Below, piece by piece: positions 16,079 through 24,460 of a stretch of DNA of 64,000 bases; within the stretch, counting starts at the first letter, position 1; each line of letters begins with the position of its first letter. The DNA comes from Neorhizobium huautlense (GTDB lineage: Bacteria > Pseudomonadota > Alphaproteobacteria > Rhizobiales > Rhizobiaceae), in NCBI RefSeq assembly GCF_030811685.1, contig NZ_JAUSRF010000005.1, forward strand, positions 1 to 64,000, read 5' to 3'. The notes under the pieces were generated by a model, which saw only the letters and a program-made list of their open reading frames with translations, made no database searches and was not told the DNA's origin. The translations under genes were made by a program, and so were the position numbers.

Positions 16079-18453
16079 CCGCATCCCGGCTGTTTACACC
16101 CATCTCACGCCGGTTCCTGGATCAGCCGCTGGCACGCAAGGGGTTGATCGTCATTGCCGTGCCGCTGATCTGTTTCCTGATCGCGCTGGCCTCGGTTTTT
16201 CTGGCCGAACGCGAAAGCCGCCGGGCGGAAAACTATGTCCGGGTGACGTTTTCAATCCAGTCGGACATTCTGGAGCTGCATGCCTTGCTGGCAGAGGCGG
16301 CTTCGGGCGTACGCGGTTTTCTGCTGACGGGAGATGAAGCATTCCTGACGGCCTTCGACAAGGCGATGAAGGAATTGCCCGCGATCCTTACCGGCATGCG
16401 CCGTCTCATCCGGGATGACGAGCAACGGGCGCGGCTCGATGGCATGGAGCCGCTCGTGCGCCTGAAGCTGGATGGTCTCAGTTCCCTGCATGGGACCGCG
16501 GACGGATCGGGGCGGCCCCTTTCGGAAGAGATCCGCAAAACCCTGACGGACAACAAGGCCCTGCTCGACACGCTGCAGGCGGAGATCGGCAAGATGCGCG
16601 AACGGGAGGATTTTCTCCTCGCCGTGCGCACCGACGAAGCCGATGCCATCCGCGACCGGTCCAGGTGGATTACTCTGCTGGGGGCATTGTTCGGGCTGCT
16701 CGGAGGCATCAGCGCTATGATGCTGATGTCGAACGGGATCGTGCGCCGGGTTGGTATGCTGCGAAGTGCTGCGCACAAGCTGGCAAGCGGGCAGAAGCTC
16801 GAGGCGATCCCTGCGGGTCGTGATGAACTCGGTGAACTTGCCGCGGCGCTGCAGGAGGCGAGCCGCCTGCTGAAGGCGCGCGAAGATGCATTGCGCGAAA
16901 GCGAGGAACGGTTCCGCCTGCTTGTCGACGGTGTGCACGACTACGGTATTTTCGGCCTCGACGAGGCGGGTCGTGTCGTCAGCTGGAATGTCGGTGCCGA
17001 ACGTATCACCGGATACAAGGCCGATGAGGTCGTCGGCGGCCATTTTTCGAAATTTTACCCTGAGGATACGCGCGGCACGCACCCCGCGCAGGAGCTCGCA
17101 CAGGCACTTGAGTTTGGACGGATCGAGGATGAGGGCTGGCGTCTTCGCAAGGATGGCGAGCGTTTCTGGGCCAATGTCGTCGTGACGGCGCTGAAGGATG
17201 ATCACGGCAATGCACGTGGCTTTTCCAAGATCACACGCGACATGACCGAACGGAAAAAGACGGAGGAAGCCCTGCTTGCCGCACGCCGGGAGGCTGAACG
17301 TGCCAGTCATGCAAAAAGCGAGTTTCTGTCGCGCATGAGCCATGAGTTGCGCACGCCGCTCAATTCGATCCTCGGTTTTGGCCAGATACTCGAAATGGAT
17401 CTGGACGATCCCGAAAACCAGTTTTCCGTTCGGCAGATCCTGACGGCCGGCCGCCACCTGCTGAGCCTGATCGATGAGGTCCTCGACATGGCAAGGATCG
17501 AGGCAGGGCGGATGGAGCTGGCCATCGACAGGATCCATGCGGCAGAGGTTCTTCAGGAGGCCCTGGCGCTCGCCCGGCCATTGGCCGAGGAACGCGCCAT
17601 CGGCCTGCATCTGGATGACGAGCAGCTTTCCCGCGCCTTTACCAGTGCCGATAGACGGCGGCTTTTGCAGGTTCTTCTCAACCTGCTTTCGAATGCCATA
17701 AAGTTCAACCGCGTTGGAGGAGAAATCAGGATTGTCGGGCGTGCGGACGGGCGGCTGCTGACGATCGATATCTGCGACAGCGGCTCCGGCATCGCGCCTG
17801 ATGGTATCGAACGCTTGTTCAAACCGTTCGAGCGCCTGGGCAAGGACGGTGGCGCAACGGAGGGGACGGGGCTCGGGCTCGCCCTGTCCAGGCATCTCAT
17901 GGAAGCGATGGGCGGACGGCTGGAACTGGTGCAGACCTCGGCGCGCGGCACCATTTTTTCTCTGGGCCTGCCGATCGCGGCCGATCAGGAGATCGCGGAC
18001 GAGATGCGGTCTGCACCGAAAATGATACCGGTTTCGCCGGGTGCGAATATCGCGACCGTTCTGTGCATTGAAGACAATCCGCAAAGCCGCGATCTGATCG
18101 AAAACATCATGACACGTCGGTTCGGTTGCCAGGTGATGCCGGCGATACTTGGTGAATCCGGGCTGGTAATGGCCCGCCAGCACAAGCCGGACCTCATTCT
18201 TCTCGATCTCGATCTGCCGGACATGAGTGGGCTTGATGTGCTGAGGGCGCTGCGAAGCGATGCCCGCACTTGCGCAATTCCGGTCGTGGTTATCACCGCC
18301 GACGCCACGCAGGCGACCCGGCAAAACGCCATGGCAGCCAAGGCGACAACCTACATTACCAAGCCGATCGATCTTCGGCTGTTCACCAAATCCGTAGAGG
18401 AGATTGCATGCAGCCAAGACCTGTCGACATTCCCGCCGACGCAAAAATCCTGA
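16075..18453 (+). CDS. CHASE3-HAMP-PAS hybrid sensor histidine kinase
   Basis: A 792-residue inner-membrane hybrid kinase. TM1 spans about residues 22-43. A CHASE3 periplasmic domain follows (about 45-190, with AEAASGVRGFLLTGDEAFLT), then TM2 (about 198-218), HAMP (to about 275) and PAS (about 282-395; FGLDEAGRVVSWNVGAERIT). The HisKA box has His about 423 (EFLSRMSHELRTPLNSILGF) and is followed by HATPase_c (NLLSNAIKFN; GSGIAPDGIERLFKPFERLG). A C-terminal receiver has Asp about 711 (LLDLDLPDMSG). It overlaps the preceding regulator by ATGA and runs 46 bases into the next gene. Its own receiver may act as phosphate sink or relay to the single-domain regulator downstream. Confidence 0.92.
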   Translation: MTASRLFTPISRRFLDQPLARKGLIVIAVPLICFLIALASVFLAERESRRAENYVRVTFSIQSDILELHALLAEAASGVRGFLLTGDEAFLTAFDKAMKELPAILTGMRRLIRDDEQRARLDGMEPLVRLKLDGLSSLHGTADGSGRPLSEEIRKTLTDNKALLDTLQAEIGKMREREDFLLAVRTDEADAIRDRSRWITLLGALFGLLGGISAMMLMSNGIVRRVGMLRSAAHKLASGQKLEAIPAGRDELGELAAALQEASRLLKAREDALRESEERFRLLVDGVHDYGIFGLDEAGRVVSWNVGAERITGYKADEVVGGHFSKFYPEDTRGTHPAQELAQALEFGRIEDEGWRLRKDGERFWANVVVTALKDDHGNARGFSKITRDMTERKKTEEALLAARREAERASHAKSEFLSRMSHELRTPLNSILGFGQILEMDLDDPENQFSVRQILTAGRHLLSLIDEVLDMARIEAGRMELAIDRIHAAEVLQEALALARPLAEERAIGLHLDDEQLSRAFTSADRRRLLQVLLNLLSNAIKFNRVGGEIRIVGRADGRLLTIDICDSGSGIAPDGIERLFKPFERLGKDGGATEGTGLGLALSRHLMEAMGGRLELVQTSARGTIFSLGLPIAADQEIADEMRSAPKMIPVSPGANIATVLCIEDNPQSRDLIENIMTRRFGCQVMPAILGESGLVMARQHKPDLILLDLDLPDMSGLDVLRALRSDARTCAIPVVVITADATQATRQNAMAAKATTYITKPIDLRLFTKSVEEIACSQDLSTFPPTQKS

Positions 18454-18860
18454 TCGTCGATGATGAGATGGCCAATGTGGCGCTGTTGACGCGCCTTCTG
18501 CAGCGCGAGGGGTTCGGGAACATCAGCTCGACGCTCGATCCGCGCAGAGCGTCGGACATGTTTCGCGAGATCAAGCCGGATATCGTGCTTCTCGACCTGA
18601 TGATGCCGCATGTCGACGGCTTTCAGCTGCTGGAGACGTTTTCGCGCCTTGTCGGACCGCGCGGCTTTACGCCCATCATCGTCATGACGGCGGACATCTC
18701 CATCAGCACGCGCCGCCGGGCATTGTCGCTGGGAGCGAAGGATTTTCTCGTCAAGCCGCTGGATGCAGTCGAGACGGTGCTGCGCATCGTCAACCTGCTC
18801 GAGACCCGTTTTCTTTTTCTCGAACTGCAGCGTGTGGCAGAGCCTGAGCGGAAAGTCTGA
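18408..18860 (+). CDS. Single-domain response regulator (REC only)
   Basis: A 150-residue protein consisting of a receiver domain only. It has the acidic pair in ILIVDDEMAN, phosphoacceptor Asp in VLLDLMMPHVDGF, Thr in IVMTADIS and Lys in KDFLVKPLD. There is no DNA-binding domain, so it probably acts by phosphotransfer or protein contact. The start ATG at 18408 lies inside the hybrid-kinase gene (46-base overlap), so the two are co-translated. Upstream in-frame codons belong to the kinase shadow. Confidence 0.85.
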   Translation: MQPRPVDIPADAKILIVDDEMANVALLTRLLQREGFGNISSTLDPRRASDMFREIKPDIVLLDLMMPHVDGFQLLETFSRLVGPRGFTPIIVMTADISISTRRRALSLGAKDFLVKPLDAVETVLRIVNLLETRFLFLELQRVAEPERKV

Positions 18861-19181
18861 GGACTTGACGTTTTATCCTGCACCGTCGGAGCCGGTTCGG
18901 ACCTTAATTCAAGGCATGGCTGATGATTGTCGGCCCGGATCAGTGAATTGAGACCTGATATTCGGTGATGAGGCCGCAGTCGCGTACGGCTGGGGCTCCC
19001 AGATGGTTGGGCGAATTTCAGCCGAAGAACCGAGGCCGGCGGTAGGGTGGGGTAGGGGGCATCAAATGTCGGGCTGACATTTGGTATATCGTGTGAAAAT
19101 TCAACATAGACAACCTATGATTGCGATATTAGGCTGCGCTGGAAATAGTGACGCTTTATTCAACAATTTCAGGAGTGTATT
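18861..19181 (+). promoter_or_regulatory. Leader region of the lodAB-like operon with a perfect inverted repeat
   Basis: This 321-base non-coding stretch contains CAAATGTC (19063-19070) and GACATTTG (19076-19083), a perfect 8-bp inverted repeat with a 5-base spacer, about 100 bases before the lodA-like start. It could be an operator, since NarL-type regulators often bind short inverted repeats, or a small hairpin. No gene is seen in the stretch. The Shine-Dalgarno for the next gene is AGGAG near 19172. Confidence 0.5.
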
Positions 19182-22118
19182 ATGGATAAGGAACTTCCCG
19201 TCCCCACATGCTTCGATACACCCGGCACAGCCACGAAGCGGTTGGTGGAAATGTTCGTCGAGATGGGGCAGGCCAAGCGTACCCGCATCGGGCCTCCGCC
19301 GGCGGAGCGGGCGGTGTTTCGCAAGCTGCACGGTGTCGTGCACGGCCGGTTTGTCCGTCATCCCGACATTCCCGAGGAATTGTGCGTCGGTCTATTCGCG
19401 CATGAACGGCTCGATGCCTGGATGCGCTTTTCCAGCGATACGGCACCGAATGCGCCCGACCTGGGATCAACGCTCGGCATCGGCATCAAATTGTTCGGTG
19501 TGCCGGGTGAGAATGCGCTCGGTGAAGCCGGCAACACCGCCGATCTGATCATGCAGAACGCAGCGCGCTTTTTCGTCAACGATGCCCAGGAGATGGTGGA
19601 ATTCACCTATGCCGGCGTCGTCCAGCGCGACTATGACGCTTACCTGGCTTCCCATCCCGAGACGAATGCCGTCCTCAATGCGATGACGGCTCCGCGCGGT
19701 TCGGTCCTCACCACAACCTATTGGGCGATCCTGCCGTTCCGCATGGGTGACGAAATCGTCAAATACCGGCTGGTTCCCGAAACCGCGCCGGAGGATGTGC
19801 CTGACGATGCACCCGATTATCTGGCAACGGACATGGTAAACCGTCTGTCCGAGCGCGGCTATCAATTCGTTCTCGAAATACAGCGTCGCACCAATCCGGA
19901 AACCATGCCGCTCGACAAGGCAATGGTCGAATGGCCGGAAGACGAAAGCCCGTTCATACCCGTCGCCACGCTGCAAATTCCGCGGCAGCGCGTGGAAGCA
20001 CGCGGCCAGGCGGACTATGGCCAGGGGCTCTCGTTCAATATCTGGCGTGTGCCCCCGGCCAATGCTCCGAGCGAGGCCTCATCGATCGCCGTGGTCCGCC
20101 GTGACGTCTACGCGGCAGGCGCCAGATTGCGCCACACCGCAAACGGCCAGCCACTGCAGGACCCAGGCGAACCGCGCCCTGTCCTGCCGGAGCCTTTTGC
20201 GAAAGACGATTGCATCGTTCAGGCCGTGATCTATCCCGCGATAGGCATCGCCCGCGTTGGATCAAGCGACGAGTATTTCTACGGTCCTGAAGTGATTGAT
20301 CCGCGGCCACTGCCGCCGGGCAGCTATCGCGACAAGGACATGAAGCTCAAGCGGCAGGCGGCGCGCTTCCGCATCTACGGCTGCAATGCGCGCGGTGACA
20401 TCGTGCGCGAACTGACCGGCGGGGAGGGCGGTGCCGAAATCGAATGGAAGGTAGAACTGGCCAATACGAAGGCGGCGTGGTTTGGCTTTCAGCTGGCGCT
20501 CGACATTCCCGAAGCGAATTATGCGCCGCCCACGACACTGCGCAATCCCGGCGTCGCCGATCGTTCCCGCCTTGCCATCAGGCCCGAAGCCCAGACACTG
20601 CGTGGCGCCGGAGCGAGCGCGCGCTTCGAGGGCCGGTTCATGGATATCGAGGTCGCGCTGGGCGAAGCGATGACAGACGAAGCCGGGCGGCTCACCGTTC
20701 TGGGGGGCAAGGGCATCTCCCAAAGCTACGACGGCTCGGCTGCGATCACCTTCGCTAATAACGAAGGCTGGTACGACGACGTCTCGGACGGTCCGGTGAC
20801 CGCCAGAGTGGTGCTCGATGATATGGAGATCCAGGTCGTTCCGTCCTGGGTGGTCGTGGCTCCACCCAATTACGGACCACAACGCAAATCGGTGCGCACC
20901 ATGTGGGACCTGATGCGCGATGTCGCGATCAAGGCCAAGATGCTTGCCGCGCCGAAGCGTCCGTCGTTTACCCGGGAGATTCTGCCGATCTTCGAGCGGA
21001 TGGAAGGCCTGCAATGGGTCAATGCGGGCTTTGCGGGCGGTTTCGGCTGGGAAGGCGCATTCGACCTTACCAGCCCCGAAGCTCTTTCACGCCTGAGCAG
21101 CACAAGCCCGGCATTCCGCGAGCAGCGGCGCGTGATCTACAACAATTTCCGCAACTTTCAGACTGACAGCTACTCCCCGGTGCCATGGCCCTGGCTCTAT
21201 GGTGACGCCATGAACATACCGCCGGCAGATACGCCGCGCCAGAACGCCGTCCTGAGCGACTGTCAGATGGCGATGCTGGACTGTTGGGCGCAGGGTAATT
21301 TCGACAACGACTACGATGCCGGTCACAAGCCTCCAGGCAGTATCGATGAGGTGCCGCTTGCCCAACAAGGCGATATGCTGACCCAGGCCGCGCTCGAATT
21401 CTGTCTTGCCGATGCTTTTCATCCGGGATGCGAGATGACCTGGCCGGTGCGTTCGGCGAGCATGTACATGGCGCCGTTCCGCTTCCTCCATGCTCCCAAG
21501 GGCTGGGTCGAGCCATTGCAAAGCGAAGTGCTGACGACGGATTCTGTGACGATCCCCAACGGCCCGCTCTATGGGCAATTGCCCGGCGGCATCACCCGCT
21601 GGATGGCGGTTCCCTGGCAAACCGACACGAGTAGCTGTCGTTCGGGTTATACGCCGAGCTATGATCCCTATGTGCCTTCCTTCTGGCCCGCACGCGTGCC
21701 CAATGAAGTTCTGACAAAGGAAAATTACGACATCGTTATGGACAAGAGCCGGCCATTGTCCGAGCGCAAAAAGGCTTTCGCCAATCGCGAGGCCTGGATC
21801 GAACCGCTGGGTGCCGACGGCTACACGCATCAGATCAACAACATGATCCAGCATTTCGATTTTCTGGGCGTGGTCGAGGTGCGCGAGGGGCCGGGAGATC
21901 CCGAATTTCCAGCCTTCATCGAGGTCGAGGATTACGCCAAGCTGATCACACCCGAAGAGGAACATTATACCGTAAGGGGCGAGTTGGCCGGAATGGCGCC
22001 ACGCGAAACGCGCCCGACAACAACGCAGCGTCGGGGCGTGCGTTCAGCAACCGAAGTCGATGTGTCCTCCATCGATCTCGTCAACCGGTTTCCGCGCGGG
22101 CTACCGCCGCAACGATGA
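19182..22118 (+). CDS. Catalase-like domain fused to LodA/GoxA-type quinone-cofactor oxidase
   Basis: A 978-residue two-part protein. Residues about 1-340 resemble the y4iL-like branch of the catalase superfamily: KLHGVVHGRF (His about 50 at the catalytic position), FSSDTAPNAPDLGSTLGIGI, DLIMQNAARFF (Asn about 126), YWAILPFRMGDEIVKYR. The catalase proximal-Tyr motif is not evident (LSFNIWRVPP there). Residues about 347-935 are LodA-like: AVIYPAIGIARVGSS, ITFANNEGWYDDVSDGP, VPSWVVVAPPNYGPQ, PWPWLYGDA, HPGCEMTWPVR, RWMAVPWQTD. Cys750 and Trp812 (62 apart; 65 in LodA) are the best candidates for the cysteine tryptophylquinone pair; Cys741 is an alternative. The family oxidises amino acids and releases H2O2. 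No signal peptide is seen. A lodB-like gene overlaps downstream. Confidence 0.82.
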   Translation: MDKELPVPTCFDTPGTATKRLVEMFVEMGQAKRTRIGPPPAERAVFRKLHGVVHGRFVRHPDIPEELCVGLFAHERLDAWMRFSSDTAPNAPDLGSTLGIGIKLFGVPGENALGEAGNTADLIMQNAARFFVNDAQEMVEFTYAGVVQRDYDAYLASHPETNAVLNAMTAPRGSVLTTTYWAILPFRMGDEIVKYRLVPETAPEDVPDDAPDYLATDMVNRLSERGYQFVLEIQRRTNPETMPLDKAMVEWPEDESPFIPVATLQIPRQRVEARGQADYGQGLSFNIWRVPPANAPSEASSIAVVRRDVYAAGARLRHTANGQPLQDPGEPRPVLPEPFAKDDCIVQAVIYPAIGIARVGSSDEYFYGPEVIDPRPLPPGSYRDKDMKLKRQAARFRIYGCNARGDIVRELTGGEGGAEIEWKVELANTKAAWFGFQLALDIPEANYAPPTTLRNPGVADRSRLAIRPEAQTLRGAGASARFEGRFMDIEVALGEAMTDEAGRLTVLGGKGISQSYDGSAAITFANNEGWYDDVSDGPVTARVVLDDMEIQVVPSWVVVAPPNYGPQRKSVRTMWDLMRDVAIKAKMLAAPKRPSFTREILPIFERMEGLQWVNAGFAGGFGWEGAFDLTSPEALSRLSSTSPAFREQRRVIYNNFRNFQTDSYSPVPWPWLYGDAMNIPPADTPRQNAVLSDCQMAMLDCWAQGNFDNDYDAGHKPPGSIDEVPLAQQGDMLTQAALEFCLADAFHPGCEMTWPVRSASMYMAPFRFLHAPKGWVEPLQSEVLTTDSVTIPNGPLYGQLPGGITRWMAVPWQTDTSSCRSGYTPSYDPYVPSFWPARVPNEVLTKENYDIVMDKSRPLSERKKAFANREAWIEPLGADGYTHQINNMIQHFDFLGVVEVREGPGDPEFPAFIEVEDYAKLITPEEEHYTVRGELAGMAPRETRPTTTQRRGVRSATEVDVSSIDLVNRFPRGLPPQR

Positions 22119-23197
22119 GGTTTGACGTTGCTGTGATCGGCGGTGGCGCAGCTGGCTGCGCTGCCGCGGCAACGATTGCGCCATCCGCATCGGTGGTGTT
22201 GATCGATCGGATAGCCGCGCCCGGTTGGCGGATTGGCGAGACTCTACCCGGCGCTGCCCGCCGTGTGCTGGTCGCGATCGGCGGGTGGGAGCGTTTTACC
22301 ACGGCGGGACATGCCGAAGCGCCTGTCAAGGTAAGCAGGTGGGGATCAGACGAGCCCGTTACGATCGATGCATTTCGGGATCCGGATGGTGTCGGCTGGC
22401 GGCTTGGCCGCGCTCGTTTCGAAGCCGATCTACGTGCAGATGCAGCGGCCCGCGGTGCTGTTCTGCTGACACCCGTCGCGGTCGACAGGCTGCAGCGCAC
22501 AGACGTCGGCTGGACTGTGACGTTTGGCAATGGCGAGACACTGGAAGCGCGCCAAATCATCGATGCCAGTGGCAGACGCTCGCGCTTGCTGCACCCGTTC
22601 GGCCAGCGGCGCGTGAGGATGGATCGACTTGCCTGTGTATATCAGCGCGTGCGCCAGTGCGGTGATGGCAATCCTTCCACCTACACTCAAGCCATGCCGG
22701 ACGGCTGGTGGTATACTGCTGCTTTGCATGACGGCTGGCGTATCGTCGCCTTTCACGGCGACAGCGACGAAGCTGCGCTACGCACCATACTGCGCGCCGG
22801 ACCGGTCGCGGTGGCACAGCGTGTGCCAGGTCTGGTGGAGGCCATGGGCGACATAGAACCGGCATCTGCCCTCCCACCCCAATCCTGCGCAGCTCACAGT
22901 TCGGCGGCAAGCGCGGCTGGTGATGGCTGGCTGGCGGCTGGCGACTGCGCCATTTCGCTCGATCCGCTCTCGTCGCAAGGACTGCTCAACGCACTGGTGA
23001 CTGGCATGGAAGCCGGCGAATGCACTCTTGCCCTTCTTGCCGGCAACACGATGGCGATACAACTACACGCCGAGCGCATTGGCCGTATCTGGCGCGCCTA
23101 TCTTGCACATTACATGACCTATTACGGCATGGAACGTCGCTGGCCAGACACTCCTTTCTGGCACAGGCGTATCAGTGGAGCTAGCTTTCGGCCATGA
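22115..23197 (+). CDS. LodB-like FAD-dependent maturation protein
   Basis: A 360-residue flavoprotein of the tryptophan-halogenase/LodB type. The N-terminal FAD-binding motif is VAVIGGGAAGCAAAATIAPS, WRIGETLPG is near residue 42, and the second nucleotide contact is GDGWLAAGDCAISLDPLSSQG, with the Asp and Gly usual for this fold. It overlaps the stop of the oxidase gene by ATGA. In Marinomonas, LodB is needed to build the tryptophylquinone cofactor of LodA. Its presence here supports the view that the fused oxidase is cofactor-bearing and functional. Confidence 0.85.
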   Translation: MRFDVAVIGGGAAGCAAAATIAPSASVVLIDRIAAPGWRIGETLPGAARRVLVAIGGWERFTTAGHAEAPVKVSRWGSDEPVTIDAFRDPDGVGWRLGRARFEADLRADAAARGAVLLTPVAVDRLQRTDVGWTVTFGNGETLEARQIIDASGRRSRLLHPFGQRRVRMDRLACVYQRVRQCGDGNPSTYTQAMPDGWWYTAALHDGWRIVAFHGDSDEAALRTILRAGPVAVAQRVPGLVEAMGDIEPASALPPQSCAAHSSAASAAGDGWLAAGDCAISLDPLSSQGLLNALVTGMEAGECTLALLAGNTMAIQLHAERIGRIWRAYLAHYMTYYGMERRWPDTPFWHRRISGASFRP

Positions 23198-23211
23198 TCT
23201 TTGCCTTGTCC

Positions 23212-23266
23212 GTCAATCGGCTCGGAATGTTGCCCCCTTATCGATGTCCAATATTGGTTCTGACTC
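23212..23266 (+). repeat. IS21-type terminal sequence remnant (right copy)
   Basis: This matches the reverse complement of 69-125 at about 50 of 55 positions (GTCAATCGGCTCGGAATGTT start, TCCAATATTGG near the end). It begins 14 bases after the lodB-like stop codon. Together the two copies bracket the 23-kb island as inverted repeats. No transposase gene of that family lies beside it. Confidence 0.6.
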
Positions 23267-23307
23267 ACATTTGCTGCTCTTGAATATGATGCTTCCGCTG
23301 GTTCACC

Positions 23308-23643
23308 GTGGTATCAACTATGCAACGACGATTTCAACAAGCGCGCCTCGCGCCGTCCGGCTTTGCAGTCGATGAAGTCACGGTTGCCGCAGAGTGCGTT
23401 CAAGTTCGGTTGCGATCACGCGCTGCCTCAGGAACTTGCCCGTCATGTGATCGGCGAGTTGAGCTGGCGATCATGGCGCGTCGGTTCTGGTGCGATGTCG
23501 TTCTGTGCGGTCAGCGTATCTTCTGCGAACAGTTCGATAGTGGCGTGCTGGCAGGTTGCGGTGTTCCTGACCGCAGAATAGCTGGCGGCAAGGATTTTGA
23601 TCAGCGGGATCATACCCGTCCTATAATTATCGAAACTGAATAG
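23308..23643 (+). pseudogene. ISL3-family transposase N-terminal fragment
   Basis: The frame encodes LAPSGFAVDEVTVAAECVQV, then RSRAASGTCPSC, the zinc-ribbon start of ISL3-type transposases. It next joins MARRFWCDVVLCGQRIFCEQF after losing roughly 20 residues that normally lie between, including the second cysteine pair. After about 23540 the homology ends. Less than a quarter of a transposase remains, so it is inactive. It closes the right side of the IS-bracketed island. Confidence 0.72.
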
Positions 23644-23649
23644 TGAAAA

Positions 23650-23853
23650 ATGACAATTCTCCTATGGGACAAGCCGGTGATTGCCGGCACGCATCTGGTC
23701 TTCAGTGCATTCGAAGCTAGCCAGTTCATCGCCGAGCACGGGGCACACCGCACGGACCTGCATCGCGCCGTGGCCGACAACTGCATCCAGATGGCACTGG
23801 ATGGCCGAGCATCGCCTGACGAGGCACGCGAATTGTTCGAAGCAGCGCTTTAA
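23650..23853 (+). CDS. DUF982 small protein
   Basis: A 67-residue protein with the DUF982 layout: an N-terminal LLWDKPV segment, a middle helix, and the C-terminal MALDGRASPDEARELFEAAL. DUF982 proteins are small, mostly rhizobial and of unknown function. A paralogue lies at 40768-41016, with similarity mainly at both ends. This copy sits right behind IS debris and lacks the EcfG-like promoter seen upstream of the other copy. Confidence 0.7.
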   Translation: MTILLWDKPVIAGTHLVFSAFEASQFIAEHGAHRTDLHRAVADNCIQMALDGRASPDEARELFEAAL

Positions 23854-23897
23854 AGCCATCGCTGAGCGTCAAATGAGAGGCAAGCGGGGGGCATGAT

Positions 23898-24074
23898 ATG
23901 CCGAAAGATGTGGAGCTCGAACGCGCGGGCTGGATGCTGATGTGCATTGCCATCGGTTCGTTCGTGTTTGTGAAGAGCGATCGACGAAACTGGAACTCGT
24001 CGTCACCAACGAGGCTCTCCTCCTCCTTGTCGTCTACAGGCACATCATCAGAAACGTCGAAACCTGATCTATAG
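23898..24074 (+). CDS. Possible small ORF, function unknown
   Basis: A frame of 58 codons (MPKDVELERAGWMLMCIAIG start) lies 44 bases after the DUF982 gene. A different frame over its second half reads TKLELVVTNEALLLLVVYRH, which looks more protein-like. The locus may therefore be a frameshifted remnant of a slightly longer gene. No family recognised. Confidence 0.25.
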   Translation: MPKDVELERAGWMLMCIAIGSFVFVKSDRRNWNSSSPTRLSSSLSSTGTSSETSKPDL

Positions 24075-24460
24075 ATGATGCGGTTGCGACGCCCTGAAAT
24101 GTTTTTGTAAGCTCAGCCAGAAAATGTGCGGGTCGATGGCACAGATCCCTTCAACTCTTCTACGTTTTTTGTTCGTTGTTGCGAAATGACCTCCGAGAGT
24201 TTCTTATCCTCGTTCAAGCGTCTTGAATAAGTTGTCGAAGGATCGAGGTTCCAGGAACGGCAATTACCAGAGATGGGTAAAGATTATCCCGCCTTCCTCG
24301 CGCTCCGCAGCGCGAGGATATACGCTTGGTGCCACACCGCGTCGCACGTACAAATATGCCGAGGCAAAGCGGACGATCAGCGCACGGAGGACCAGCTTCG
24401 GAATGTTGCGAGTTGTCACGCGGTAACCTCAAGCGATGATTGGCTAAGGCGTTTCAGGCA
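24075..24460. other. Intergenic stretch without a supported gene
   Basis: Only short overlapping frames on both strands with no ribosome sites or family features. This is the boundary between the IS-bracketed island and the sugar-catabolism cluster. Confidence 0.5.
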
